Notes: generated from the sequence alone by a model not told the origin. Shown: positions 15,665 to 24,583, counted from the first letter of the stretch. The stretch: 33,137 nucleotides of DNA from Paenibacillus oceani (GCF_014705615.1 NZ_JACXJA010000039.1:1-33137), one strand, 5' to 3'. Translations and numbers: made by a program.

Positions 15665-17164
15665 TTATGGCATACGGAACGCGCTCAAAGCCGCTTGAAG
15701 TTCGCGCGTATCCGCATACACCCGCTTATATAGCGGATACAGCTCCGCGTATTTCGCCGCCTCCGCAGGGCGCGGCCGGTACGTCCTGCTCCGTTTGATG
15801 AATACCGAGGCGCATTCCGCGAGCGAACCGAACCAGCCGCAGCCGTATGCCGCCAGCATCGCGGCTCCGAGCGCCGGCCCTTGCTCGCTTTCCAGCTTGT
15901 GAATATCGGCTTCGAACAGGTCCGCCTGCAGCTGCAGCCAGCTGTCGTTTTTGGCCCCTCCGCCGATTGAGACGAGCGAGTCGATGCGCTGGCCCGATTC
16001 GCGAAGCAGCTCCAGCGACTCCTTCAAGGAAAACGTGATCCCTTCGACGACCGCCCTCGTGAAGTGCGCAAGCGTATGGGAGGCGTCCATACCGATGAAG
16101 CTCGCCCGAATCAGCGCATCCGCGTGCGGCGTCCGCTCCCCGACGAGATACGGCGTGAAGAGCAGCCCGCCCGCTCCGGGAGCGGTCTCGTCCAGCCCCT
16201 TCAGCAGCTCTTCGAACGGAACATCCGGCGCGAACGTGTCCTTGAACCATTGCAGGCTGTAGCCGGCCGCAAGCGTAACGCCCATCGCATAAAAGCTGTC
16301 CGCTTTGCCGTGATTGAAAAAGTGCAGCTTCCCTTTATAGTCCGCCCCGCCGTCTCCGGCATAAGACAGGACGACTCCGGATGTCCCGATGCTGCAAAGC
16401 GTCTCCCCTTCGGATATAATCCCTGCGCCGATCGCTCCGCAAGCGTTGTCCGCGCCGCCTGCATAAACGTTCACCGTATCCGGCAAGCCGGTCTCGGCGG
16501 CAATGTCCGGCAGCAGCGTGCCGGTGTTCGCGTGAGATTCGACCAGCGGGGCGCACAGCGACAAATCAATTCCGCAGGCGGAAGCGATCTCGGAGCTCCA
16601 CCGCTTGCCCGCCACATCGAGCAGCAGCGTGCCCGCCGCGTCGGAATACTCGGCGGCGATCTGTCCGGTCAGCCGGTAGCGCAAATAATCTTTGGGCAGC
16701 AGAAACAGGGCAGCTTGCGCATACAGCTCCGGTTCATGCTGCTTCACCCAGAGCAGCTTCGGCAGCGTGAATCCTTCCAGCGCCTTGTTTTTGGCGACAG
16801 CGAGCAGCCGATCGCCGAGCACGGCTTCAATCTCCCGGCATTCCTTCGTCGTACGCGTATCGTTCCACAAGATCGCATGACGGAGCACCCGCCGGCCCGC
16901 ATCCAGCAAGACAAGTCCGTGCATCTGCCCGGAGAAGCTCAGTCCTTCCACGCCCGCCGGATCGATGTCCGACACAGTTACGAGTTCCCGCAAGGCGCCG
17001 ACCGCTGCGTCCACCCACAGCTCAGGGTCCTGCTCGTTATAGCCGGGCTTCTCCTGAATAAGCGGATAGGCTCTCGACGCTTCCCCGCATACGCGGCCTT
17101 CCTTGTCGATCAGCAGCGCCTTAACCGCGCTAGTACCGAGATCAACCCCAATGACATATCCCAC
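15665..17164 (-). CDS. xylB: Xylulokinase
   Basis: 499 residues, the family's usual length. It phosphorylates D-xylulose to D-xylulose 5-phosphate with ATP in the cytoplasm. The FGGY kinase signatures are visible: VIGVDLGTSAVKALL at the N-terminus, SGQMHGLVLLD and ILWNDTRT (~75-105), DAAGTLLLDV, GGADNACGAIG (~245), and IGGGAKNDSWLQLQADLF (~395-415) near the ATP site. The start is placed at GTG 17164, eight bases after AAAGGAG; that site lies inside the longer open frame beginning at 17185. It follows xylA by 38 bases. Confidence 0.95.
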   Translation of the reverse strand: MGYVIGVDLGTSAVKALLIDKEGRVCGEASRAYPLIQEKPGYNEQDPELWVDAAVGALRELVTVSDIDPAGVEGLSFSGQMHGLVLLDAGRRVLRHAILWNDTRTTKECREIEAVLGDRLLAVAKNKALEGFTLPKLLWVKQHEPELYAQAALFLLPKDYLRYRLTGQIAAEYSDAAGTLLLDVAGKRWSSEIASACGIDLSLCAPLVESHANTGTLLPDIAAETGLPDTVNVYAGGADNACGAIGAGIISEGETLCSIGTSGVVLSYAGDGGADYKGKLHFFNHGKADSFYAMGVTLAAGYSLQWFKDTFAPDVPFEELLKGLDETAPGAGGLLFTPYLVGERTPHADALIRASFIGMDASHTLAHFTRAVVEGITFSLKESLELLRESGQRIDSLVSIGGGAKNDSWLQLQADLFEADIHKLESEQGPALGAAMLAAYGCGWFGSLAECASVFIKRSRTYRPRPAEAAKYAELYPLYKRVYADTRELQAALSAFRMP

Positions 17165-17202
17165 TGGCAGCACTCCTTTCTCCACTACATTTCTACCCGA
17201 AT

Positions 17203-18519
17203 TTACTGCTCCGCCAGCAAATATTGGTTCAGAACCGCCTTCAGCCTTTCCTGACGGCCGGAGCGGTTGCGGATCGTATCGTTTTGCAGCGCATACGCCT
17301 CGAGACTGGCCAGCGTGGCTTTGCCGGAGACAATGTCGAGCCCGATGCCTTCATTAAATGTAGCGTACCGCCGGTCGATCGCATCCTCGAACACCCGGTC
17401 CTCCAGCAGCCGCGCCGCCACCTTAAGCCCTTTCGCATACGCGTCCATCCCGGCGATATGAGCGTGGAACAAATCGTCCGGCTCAAACGAGCCGCGCCGC
17501 ACTTTTGCGTCGAAATTAATCCCGCCCCGGCCGATGCCGCCGTTTTGCAACACCTCGTACATCGTCAGCGTCGAAGCATATAGATCGGTCGGGAACTCGT
17601 CGGTATCCCAGCCGAGCAGCAGATCGCCCTGATTCGCATCCAGCGAGCCGAGCATGCCGTGCATCCGGGCTACGCGCAGCTCGTGCTCGAACGTATGGCC
17701 CGCGAGCGTCGCATGGTTCGCTTCGAGGTTCAGCTTGAAATGATCCTTCAGCCCGTAATGCTGGAGAAACGAGATCGTCGTCGCCGCATCGAAATCATAT
17801 TGGTGCTTGGTCGGCTCCTTCGGCTTCGGCTCGATCAGAAACTGGGCGTCGAATCCGATCTCGGACGCATAATCGATCGCCATCCGGTACAGCCGCGCGA
17901 GATTGTCCAGTTCCAGCTGCATATCCGTATTCAGCAGCGTCTCGTAGCCTTCCCGTCCGCCCCAGAACACGTAATTTTCCGCGCCGAGCGCTTTGCCGAC
18001 TTCCAGCCCTTTCTTGATCTGGGCCGCGGCGTAAGCGTATACATCGGCGTTGCTCGCCGTTCCCGCTCCATGGACGAACCGCGGATTCGTGAACATATTG
18101 GCCGTATTCCACAGCAGCTTGACTCCGGTGGACTTCATATACTCCTGAATGATCGCGACGATTGTGTCGAGATTGCCGTTTGTCTCCCGCAGCGTATCCC
18201 CTTCCGGAGCGATATCGCGGTCATGGAAGCAAAAATAAGGAACGTTCAGTTTTACGATCAGCTCGAAGGCAGCCTCCACCCGGGCTTTCGCCAAATCCAT
18301 GCCGGTGTACCGGTCCCACGGACGCTCCGCCGTACCCGCTCCGAACGGGTCGCTTCCCGTGCCCGTCAACGCATGCCAGTACGCTACCGCAAAGCGCAGA
18401 TGATCGCGCATCGGCTTGCCCGCTACGATCTCACCGGGATTGTAATGTTTAAATGCGAGCGGGTTGCCTGACGAAGCGCCTTCATACCCGATCCGCTCGA
18501 TGCCGGAAAAATAAGACAA
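17203..18519 (-). CDS. xylA: Xylose isomerase
   Basis: 438 residues from TTG at 18519, seven bases after GGAGGG; this start matches the family's usual beginning, -SYF-x-GI-x-R. An upstream ATG at 18558 has no ribosome site. It converts D-xylose to D-xylulose with two divalent metal ions. Signature segments are [13 protein letters not shown] with the catalytic His, [33 protein letters not shown], the metal ligands in [53 protein letters not shown] and INFDAKVRR. It is the first gene of the xyl operon, under a promoter overlapped by an inverted repeat. Confidence 0.97.
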   Translation of the reverse strand: MSYFSGIERIGYEGASSGNPLAFKHYNPGEIVAGKPMRDHLRFAVAYWHALTGTGSDPFGAGTAERPWDRYTGMDLAKARVEAAFELIVKLNVPYFCFHDRDIAPEGDTLRETNGNLDTIVAIIQEYMKSTGVKLLWNTANMFTNPRFVHGAGTASNADVYAYAAAQIKKGLEVGKALGAENYVFWGGREGYETLLNTDMQLELDNLARLYRMAIDYASEIGFDAQFLIEPKPKEPTKHQYDFDAATTISFLQHYGLKDHFKLNLEANHATLAGHTFEHELRVARMHGMLGSLDANQGDLLLGWDTDEFPTDLYASTLTMYEVLQNGGIGRGGINFDAKVRRGSFEPDDLFHAHIAGMDAYAKGLKVAARLLEDRVFEDAIDRRYATFNEGIGLDIVSGKATLASLEAYALQNDTIRNRSGRQERLKAVLNQYLLAEQ

Positions 18520-18616
18520 GACCGATCCCTCCATACTCGGATGTTTTTCATTAGACATAAAACGGCTAACGTCCGAATTACCGGAACAAACCAAAACCAT
18601 TCATCATTTCAAAACC

Positions 18617-18645
18617 ATCATAGCAAACAATCCAAACTTTGTATA
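18617..18645 (-). promoter_or_regulatory. xylA operon promoter
   Basis: Minus-strand -10 TATGAT (18617-18622) and a weak -35 TATACA (18640-18645) are 17 bases apart. The -35 lies inside the operator 18634-18662. Confidence 0.55.
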
Positions 18646-18662
18646 TCGGTTAAACAAAGTTT
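18634..18662. promoter_or_regulatory. XylR operator 1 (inverted repeat)
   Basis: AAACTTTGT (18634-18642) and ACAAAGTTT (18654-18662) are perfect 9-bp arms around 11 bases. This resembles XylR sites of other Firmicutes. It covers the -35 region of the xylA promoter, so bound XylR would block it until xylose is present. Confidence 0.7.
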
Positions 18663-18677
18663 TTGGATACCAACCGG

Positions 18678-18720
18678 TTGTGTTTTCAGACAAACTAAAA
18701 TAAACTGGATTCATTAGTTT
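18678..18720 (+). promoter_or_regulatory. xylR promoter with XylR operator 2
   Basis: -35 TTGTGT (18678-18683) and -10 TAAACT (18701-18706) are 17 bases apart. The inverted repeat AAACTAA (18692-18698) / TTAGTTT (18714-18720), with the TTAGTTT half-site known from Bacillus xyl operators, overlaps the -10, pointing to autoregulation. Confidence 0.6.
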
Positions 18721-18746
18721 AACGCTTGTACAAACGAGGGAGCCCA

Positions 18747-19907
18747 TTGCAAACAACCGGAGATCAGCATTTAGTCAAAAAAATAAATAAAACGATCGTC
18801 CTGGAAGCGATCAAAAAAGAAAGCCCGCTGTCGCGGGCGCAGTTGTCGGAGATGACGGGCCTCAACAAAGGAACTGTATCGACCCTCGTGAGCGAGCTGA
18901 TCGAAGAAAAGCTCGTCTATGAGATCGGACTCGGTCGCTCAAGCGGCGGCCGCAAGCCGGTCATGCTGTTGTTCAACAAAACGGCGGGATACGCAATCGG
19001 CGTCGATCTCGGCGTCCGTTATCTGCTTGCCGTGCTAACCGATCTGGACGGAAAAATCGTCAGCGAGCGCCAGGTCGAGCTGGAGCGGAGCGAGGCCGGC
19101 TATGTGCTGCCCGTTCTTGCAAATACCGTCCGCTCGCTGGCCGATGCCGCTCCGGACAGCCCTTACGGCGTCGTCGGCGTCGGGATCGGAGTCGCCGGCA
19201 TCGTCGACGATAAAGGAACCGTGCTGTTCGCGCCAAATCTGGAGTGGCGGCAGGTCGAGCTGCAGCGGCTGCTCGCGGAAGAGCTCGAGCTGCCCGTAAC
19301 GATCGGCAACGAGGCGAACGCCGGAGCGCTCGGCGAGATGCAATACGGGGCGGGCCAAGAAGCGTCCGATCTGGTCTACTTAAGCGTCGGCACCGGCATC
19401 GGAGCGGGCATCGTCGTCGGCGGCCGGATCTTGCCGGGAACCGGCGGATTCGCCGGCGAGATCGGTCATACGACGATCGAGCAGAACGGCAGGAAATGCA
19501 GCTGCGGCAATAAAGGATGCTGGGAGCAGTACGCTTCCGAGAAGGCGCTGCTGGAAGCGGCAAAGCCGCTCGGCGTCGAGCGGCTGGGTAAACTTGTGGA
19601 ACTCGCGGAAAGCGGTTCTACGGAAGCGATCCGGCTGTTCCACGAGGTCGGCGAGAGCCTCGGGCTCGGCATCGCCAATATCGTCAATACACTGAATCCC
19701 GATCTGATTCTGATCGGCAACCAGATGACCCGCGCCGAACCGTGGATCCGCAGTTCGATCGAACGCGTCGTCACGTCCCGCTCGCTGCCGTTCCACCGGA
19801 AGCAGGCGCAGATCCGCTTCGCTTCATTAGATACGCATTCTACCGTGCTGGGCAGCGCATATGATGCGATATCCGCCTTTTTCTCCAAGGACCGGATATC
19901 CTTGTAG
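18747..19907 (+). CDS. xylR: Xylose operon repressor XylR (ROK family)
   Basis: 386 residues from TTG at 18747, five bases after GAGGGA; a TTG at 18726 is the alternative. The N-terminal winged helix-turn-helix is SPLSRAQLSEMTGLNKGTVSTLVSELIEE (residues ~27-55), followed by SSGGRKPVML and a ROK sugar-binding/kinase-like domain. That domain has IGVDLG, a zinc-binding CSCGNKGCWE (~260) and GTGIGAGIV. The order matches Bacillus XylR over its whole length. It is transcribed away from xylAB, with two inverted-repeat operators in the shared 230-base region. It should repress xylAB and itself and be released by xylose. Confidence 0.93.
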   Translation: MQTTGDQHLVKKINKTIVLEAIKKESPLSRAQLSEMTGLNKGTVSTLVSELIEEKLVYEIGLGRSSGGRKPVMLLFNKTAGYAIGVDLGVRYLLAVLTDLDGKIVSERQVELERSEAGYVLPVLANTVRSLADAAPDSPYGVVGVGIGVAGIVDDKGTVLFAPNLEWRQVELQRLLAEELELPVTIGNEANAGALGEMQYGAGQEASDLVYLSVGTGIGAGIVVGGRILPGTGGFAGEIGHTTIEQNGRKCSCGNKGCWEQYASEKALLEAAKPLGVERLGKLVELAESGSTEAIRLFHEVGESLGLGIANIVNTLNPDLILIGNQMTRAEPWIRSSIERVVTSRSLPFHRKQAQIRFASLDTHSTVLGSAYDAISAFFSKDRISL

Positions 19908-19940
19908 CTCATTTCCGTCATGCCCGTCAGCTCCGAGGGC

Positions 19941-20753
19941 TTACGCGGAACGTCGGCCCGGCGCAGCGGACCGGGAGCCCGGCTTCCGCAAGTAGACGAA
20001 CCAGTACACTGTCCCTACGAACAACGAGCCGCCGACCGCGTTTCCGAGATATACCGGAATGAAATTGCGGACGTAGTCGCCCCAGTTCGCGTATCCTTCA
20101 AAGATGGCGGCCGGGATGACGAACATATTCGCAACCACGTGCTGAAAACCGATCGCCACGAACGCCATCGTAGGGAACCAGATGCCGGCGATTTTGCCGG
20201 CGATATCGTCTGCTCCGTACGCGAGCCATACCGCCAACGCGACTAGCCAGTTGCAGCCGATGCCGGAGACGAACGCCTGCAGGAACGTATCCTCCAGCTT
20301 ATGCAGCGCGATCGCCGCCGTCTGGCTCATATAAGGTTCGGCCGCGGTCAGACCCGCCACATGGCCGAATAAGTATGCGACCAGCATCGCGCCGAGAAAA
20401 TTGCCGGCCGTGACGCACGCCCAATTCACGAGCAACTGCCGTGTCGAGATTTTCCCGGCCAGTCTGGCGACGGGAACGGCCATCATATTCCCGGTGAGCA
20501 GTTCGCCGCCCGCCAGCAAAGTCAGAATGAGACCGAGCGGAAACACCGCAGCCCCCGCCAGGGCGCCGACGCCGGACCATGCGTCCGGGAATACCGCCGC
20601 GATGCGGATATGGAGCAAAAAACCTAGTGCGATAAAAGCTCCGGCCATCACGCCTAACGCGGATGAGCGGGCCCAGCCGAGCGACGTCTTATAAACGCCC
20701 GACTCCACGGCGATCGCCGCAATGTGGGGTGGCTTGTGATAAGGCATACGCAT
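19941..20753 (-). CDS. Formate/nitrite transporter family channel (FocA/NirC/YwcJ type)
   Basis: 270 residues with six membrane segments, the usual size for FNT channels. Family signatures present: GAFIALGFLLHI in the first helix, GGELLTGNMM (~87-96) at the pore loop, NWACVTAGNFLGA, and FVSGIGCNWLVALAVWLA followed by K-x-AGIWFPTMAFVAIGFQHVVANMF. The FNT family conducts formate, nitrite or similar small anions across the membrane; the specific ion cannot be read. It is convergent with xylR (33 bases between stops) and there is no recognisable terminator there. Its start is at 20753 or two codons later; GGAAGG lies upstream. Confidence 0.9.
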   Translation of the reverse strand: MRMPYHKPPHIAAIAVESGVYKTSLGWARSSALGVMAGAFIALGFLLHIRIAAVFPDAWSGVGALAGAAVFPLGLILTLLAGGELLTGNMMAVPVARLAGKISTRQLLVNWACVTAGNFLGAMLVAYLFGHVAGLTAAEPYMSQTAAIALHKLEDTFLQAFVSGIGCNWLVALAVWLAYGADDIAGKIAGIWFPTMAFVAIGFQHVVANMFVIPAAIFEGYANWGDYVRNFIPVYLGNAVGGSLFVGTVYWFVYLRKPGSRSAAPGRRSA

Positions 20754-20845
20754 CCGACCTTCCGGTGCCTTACTTGGCAGTTATTCACTATATACAGAAT
20801 AACAGCCGTCCGGACAGTTCGGATGTGACTTATTTCACAGTACGA

Positions 20846-21955
20846 TTACAACCCGAGCTTGAGACCCGCGCCGGCGGCTTCCCGGTACAAGCCCGACGCC
20901 TTCACCTCGCGGACGAATTCCTCGAATTCCTCGATATCGAGCTGCTGGTCCGCATCGGACAACGCCGCGGGCGGATTCGGATGCACCTCCGCCATGATGC
21001 CGTCCGCTCCAGCTGCGAGCGCCGCCTTAGCGCACGGGATCATAATATCTTTGCGGCCGGTCGAATGGCTCACATCGACGAGTACGGGCAGATGGCTTTC
21101 TTTCTTCAGAATCGGCACGGCCGAAATATCGAGCGTGTTGCGGGTCCATTTCTCGTAGGTGCGAATTCCCCGTTCAATCAGCATGACCTGCGTATTCCCT
21201 CTGGATACGATATATTCGGCCGCATGCAGAAATTCGTCCAACGTCGCGGCGAGCCCCCGCTTCAGCAGCACCGGCTTACGCAATTCGCCCGCCGCTTTCA
21301 GCAGCTCGAAATTATGCATGTTGCGTGCCCCGATCTGCACAATATCGATGTACGCGGCCGCTTCCTCCAGATGTCTCGGATCGACAATCTCGCTGATCGT
21401 CAGCAGACCGTACTCGTCGGCCGCTTCCTTCAGCAGGCGCAGCCCTTCGAAACCGAGCCCCTGAAAATCGTAAGGCGACGTACGTGGCTTGAACGCCCCG
21501 CCCCGCATAACCGGCACCCCCGCGCGCTTCAGGCTGGCGGCGACCTCCATCACCTGTTCCCGGCTTTCCACCGAGCAAGGTCCTGCGACGAGCACCGAAT
21601 CGGCACCTCCGATCGCCGTACCCCGGAGCCGGATCACCGTATCCGCCTGCTCCTTCCTGCGGCTTACAAGCAGCGGCTGCTTCTTGCGCTCGGGCTGCTG
21701 CAGTTGAAGCGTAGCTTTGAATATTTCTTTGAACAAATGACGGATCGTCTGATCGTCGAACGGCCCTTCGTTGCTTGCCGCAAGCCGGTCGAGCATCTGC
21801 TTCTCCCGCTGCGCGTCGTGAACAGGCACATCTAGACTTTGTTTGATTTCGCCGATTAACACGCCGATCCGCGCTCTTTCGTTCAGCAGCTCCAGCAGTT
21901 GCTCGTTAATGCCGTCCAAGCGGCCTCTAAGTTCATGTAGTTCCGTAGTTTTCAT
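20846..21955 (-). CDS. aroA: Bifunctional chorismate mutase / DAHP synthase
   Basis: 369 residues. An AroQ-type chorismate mutase (residues ~1-85: [20 protein letters not shown] and [12 protein letters not shown]) is fused to a type-Iβ 3-deoxy-7-phosphoheptulonate synthase. The synthase shows [62 protein letters not shown] and [21 protein letters not shown]. This is the Bacillus AroA arrangement: the synthase starts the shikimate pathway, and the mutase part serves as allosteric sensor for chorismate/prephenate. 'aroA' here follows Bacillus naming, not the E. coli EPSP synthase. A T-box leader precedes it, so expression should respond to charging of an aromatic tRNA. Confidence 0.95.
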   Translation of the reverse strand: MKTTELHELRGRLDGINEQLLELLNERARIGVLIGEIKQSLDVPVHDAQREKQMLDRLAASNEGPFDDQTIRHLFKEIFKATLQLQQPERKKQPLLVSRRKEQADTVIRLRGTAIGGADSVLVAGPCSVESREQVMEVAASLKRAGVPVMRGGAFKPRTSPYDFQGLGFEGLRLLKEAADEYGLLTISEIVDPRHLEEAAAYIDIVQIGARNMHNFELLKAAGELRKPVLLKRGLAATLDEFLHAAEYIVSRGNTQVMLIERGIRTYEKWTRNTLDISAVPILKKESHLPVLVDVSHSTGRKDIMIPCAKAALAAGADGIMAEVHPNPPAALSDADQQLDIEEFEEFVREVKASGLYREAAGAGLKLGL

Positions 21956-22027
21956 CGGGGTTCTCTCCTACATCTATTTTATTTTGGTGAACGGGCACTG
22001 TTCGGAGCCCGTTTGTTTCTGTGAACG

Positions 22028-22330
22028 CAAAAAAGCCCCACGTCCAAAAGGGACGGGGAACCGCGGTACCACCCTTATTAGAAAAAACGACGGCTGCCGG
22101 CGTAGCCATGCGTAGTTCTCACTCGATGCACGTTAACGGCGTGCGTCCGGGGCATCTCTACTGAGGCAACCGCTCGATCGGAATCAAGTGCAGTTTCCTC
22201 GTTCAAGGCCCGACTCGGGAGTGAATTTCGGCCGTCCGGTCCATTCGGGCGCTCTCAGTCTATCGGCGCTCCGTCCCTGGTAAGAACCGTGATCGGCTTA
22301 CTTGTCTCCGTCATCGTCTTGGAATGTTAA
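22028..22330 (-). promoter_or_regulatory. T-box leader of the DAHP synthase gene, probable Phe (UUC) specifier
   Basis: On the minus strand the leader carries the T-box motif AAGGGTGGTACCGCGG (22061-22076). A terminator (CCCCGTCC-CTTTT-GGACGTGGGG, then TTTTTT, 22028-22058) follows. In the 3' side of stem I, GAAA-TTC-ACTCCCGAG places TTC (22223-22225) in the specifier position before a purine, which indicates tRNA-Phe. Uncharged tRNA-Phe should stabilise the antiterminator and let transcription enter the gene at 21955. The T-box identity is firm; the specifier is read by eye. Confidence 0.88.
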
Positions 22331-22335
22331 ACCAG

Positions 22336-22364
22336 ATTATAGAAGATTCAGACGATTTACGCAA
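22336..22364 (-). promoter_or_regulatory. Sigma-A promoter of the T-box transcript
   Basis: Minus-strand -35 TTGCGT (22359-22364) and -10 TATAAT (22336-22341) with a 17-base spacer, about seven bases before the leader. The ~120 bases between it and the MITE-like element at 22485 show nothing recognisable. Confidence 0.8.
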
Positions 22365-22484
22365 TAGACTGCTGGGAAGCTTTAACGCAGCACAAAGGTA
22401 AACGCCTGCCGGCGTCCATGGCACTGCCGAATTCCGGGACTTAGCGCCACCTTCCGCTATACGTTCTGTCTAATCATAGAAATG

Positions 22485-22674
22485 AGGCTGTCGATTCAAT
22501 GTGGACAATCAAGTGGAAAGAGAAAAGATTACCTTCTGGCGAGTTTTGTCTGGAATCCCTTACCTTACAATCCTTATTCAATCAAGGGGTTCAGGACAAC
22601 CTGTCTGAGCAGAAGAAGGTAACTTTTCACTTGGAACGGCCTGCTATCACTTCTATACAATGAATCGACAGCCT
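22485..22674 (+). mobile_element. MITE-like hairpin element, copy 1
   Basis: 190 bp bounded by perfect terminal inverted repeats AGGCTGTCGATTCA / TGAATCGACAGCCT. The two halves also share inner inverted blocks (AAAGATTACCTTCT on the left, AGAAGGTAACTTTT on the right), so a single strand can fold into one long imperfect hairpin. There is no transposase and no conserved open frame between copies. A second copy (~90% identical by eye) lies inverted at 28446-28634. No target-site duplication is recognisable here, which suggests an older insertion or a rearranged flank. Confidence 0.85.
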
Positions 22675-22743
22675 CGAAAAACGCGCTATTTCGGGAAAAT
22701 TCGGGCCGCCCCAACATTTTCCGATGCGGCTCGCGCGTCTCCC

Positions 22744-22752
22744 TGTTATACT
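22744..22752 (+). promoter_or_regulatory. Extended -10 promoter of the ECF sigma operon
   Basis: TG-T-TATACT, ~64 bases before the sigma gene. The -35 is weak. CCAACATTTT ... CGTC upstream looks like ECF elements, but the 20-base spacing is too long for a convincing autoregulated promoter. Confidence 0.4.
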
Positions 22753-22815
22753 TAGGAAAGTGCATAAATTTGGCAAGGGCCGGATTTTGAACCGGTCAAG
22801 GGGAGGCACCGTCTA

Positions 22816-23400
22816 ATGAAAGAGGTGAAGCAAGTGGAAACCGGCGCCAGCGAAAATTTCGATTATTTGAGATACATAGCCGAGACGACTGATCAGAAGG
22901 CGATCTTGCGCGAATTGATGACCGCCTACGGCGACGATGTATGGAATTATGCATTCAGCATATGCCGCAAAACCGATTTGGCCGACGATATTACACAGGA
23001 CGTCTTCTTGAAAGTATACCGGAGACTGACCTCGTTTCGCGGGGAATCGTCCGTAAAAACATGGTTGCTTACGATAACGCGCAATACAGCGCTTGATTAT
23101 AAACGATCCGCGTTTTGGCGCAGGGTGACGTTAATGGACGTCATCTCCCCCCACGGCTCTCACCGTTCGGCGGAGAATGAAGCGATGGAAAATATGTCGG
23201 TTAACGGCATTTGGGCCCAAGTGTTGCAGTTGCCGCCTAAATATAGAGAAGTACTCATTTTATTCGCCCACCATCAATTATCGATGAAAGAGATCGCCGA
23301 CGTGCTTGGAATCAGCGTCGGAACGGTCAAATCGAGGCTGCACCATGCGCGGCTTAACATTTTGAAGGCGAAGGAGCGCGGAATACATGAAACAGATTGA
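22816..23400 (+). CDS. ECF-family RNA polymerase sigma factor
   Basis: 194 residues. Region 2 (residues ~35-95) includes DDITQDVFLKVYRRLTSFRGESSVKTWLLTITRN, the usual -10 recognition stretch. Region 4 (~135-185) includes LPPKYREVLILFAHHQLSMKEIADVLGISVGTVKSRLHHAR. Its closest resemblance is to the SigV/SigX/SigM class of Bacillales envelope-stress factors, but the subgroup cannot be fixed. The start follows GGGGAGG. Its last codons overlap the next gene by 14 bases, so the two are translationally coupled and probably form a sigma/anti-sigma pair. Confidence 0.92.
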   Translation: MKEVKQVETGASENFDYLRYIAETTDQKAILRELMTAYGDDVWNYAFSICRKTDLADDITQDVFLKVYRRLTSFRGESSVKTWLLTITRNTALDYKRSAFWRRVTLMDVISPHGSHRSAENEAMENMSVNGIWAQVLQLPPKYREVLILFAHHQLSMKEIADVLGISVGTVKSRLHHARLNILKAKERGIHETD

Positions 23401-24583
23401 CGCCGATATGGAAGCCGAACTAGAACGAGAGCTGTCATCCGGCCCTTTGCCCCGCAAAGGATTTACAGACCAGCTTCGCAAGAGGATCGAAGAGCGCGTG
23501 GACGAGAAAGAAAAAAGTTCCAGGTCGTGGTTTGCGATGGCCGGTTACGTATGCTCGATTATCGTTATGCTCGCCGTCTTCACCTCTGTCGTTCTGTACA
23601 GCGACAAAACGGCGGAAATCGCAATACCGAATACAGTCGAAATCCAGCAGCCGCAGCAGCAAGAGCTGTCTATGTTCAGCGCCGGCTACGATTTGCAGGA
23701 ATCGTTCAAGTCCGGGCTGCTGATCGGCCTGCGCAACGACGACCGGGACGTGACTTACCGGACGTTGTATATCGCACCCAAAAACGACCGTCCGGCTGTA
23801 GTCGCTCAAGGCAGCGGCATATTGGTACCTTATAAGCGCGATTTCTGGAAAATCGATCAGCTCCGTTACGAGACCGTGACGGACCGCTTGGAGTTTTTTG
23901 CGGCGCGTCCGGCTTCCCAGCGGGCAGCGGAACCGCGGAGCATCGCTCCGACACTGTTCCGGGACAATCCGAACGAAAAGGTCGTACATGCCGAACGGAT
24001 TTTGTTCGCCGGCAACGAGTACGTCTCGATCGGCGAGACGAACGAAACGATCGCCGGAAACGTTTCCAGCCCCAGTAGCAAAATGTGGACCACGACGATC
24101 CCAAGCTTGGCGGGCAAACGCGAGCCGGTCTCGCTGAGCGAGGTGCTGCAAGTGAATACGACGGCGCCCGATTATACGACGCACGAATGGTTCGTAGCCC
24201 GCAGCCAGGGCCGCTGGGTTCCGATGACCGCCGAGAAGGCGGCCGAGGCGACCTCCGCCAAACCCGCCCTGCTCGAAACGTACCGGCAAATTAACGCGCA
24301 GCTCCCCAAAACGGTCGTCAATCACGACGAGCCGTGCTGCGCCTGGAGCGAGCTCGGCACCCGGTTTCCCGGCGCATCCGACTCGTTCTCTTCGCCGGCC
24401 AAAGATATGACTGTCGTATCGTCCGACGGGCTGCTGCTCGTATTCGGCAGTCCGGATCAGCTGTCCGGGGAGCCTGCGCTTACGATCAAGCTGAAGCCAA
24501 AGGAAACCGTCGTTATGGCGCAGTGGGCAACCGATCACTATGTGGAGGAATGGGCGGTCAAAACTTCGCAGCTGCTGCGTTAA
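23387..24583 (+). CDS. Membrane-anchored partner (probable anti-sigma factor) of the ECF sigma factor
   Basis: 398 residues. A short charged cytoplasmic N-terminus (residues 1-45, with PLPRKGFTDQLRKRIEERV) is followed by a single membrane helix (~46-72: WFAMAGYVCSIIVMLAVFTSVVLY). A large extracytoplasmic domain of ~325 residues has no family I recognise. The topology and the 14-base overlap with the sigma gene fit an anti-sigma factor. The cytoplasmic part lacks the H-x3-C-x2-C zinc motif of ZAS-type anti-sigmas, so it would bind sigma differently. The outer domain has a CC pair near residue 317. The name is inferred from context; its ligand is unknown. Confidence 0.7.
   Translation: MKQIDADMEAELERELSSGPLPRKGFTDQLRKRIEERVDEKEKSSRSWFAMAGYVCSIIVMLAVFTSVVLYSDKTAEIAIPNTVEIQQPQQQELSMFSAGYDLQESFKSGLLIGLRNDDRDVTYRTLYIAPKNDRPAVVAQGSGILVPYKRDFWKIDQLRYETVTDRLEFFAARPASQRAAEPRSIAPTLFRDNPNEKVVHAERILFAGNEYVSIGETNETIAGNVSSPSSKMWTTTIPSLAGKREPVSLSEVLQVNTTAPDYTTHEWFVARSQGRWVPMTAEKAAEATSAKPALLETYRQINAQLPKTVVNHDEPCCAWSELGTRFPGASDSFSSPAKDMTVVSSDGLLLVFGSPDQLSGEPALTIKLKPKETVVMAQWATDHYVEEWAVKTSQLLR

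Noticed and set aside
22700-22735. Autoregulated ECF promoter (AAC ... CGTC) before the sigma gene
   Set aside because: The spacing between the two elements is about 20 bases, too long for known ECF promoters; an extended -10 nearby is a better candidate.
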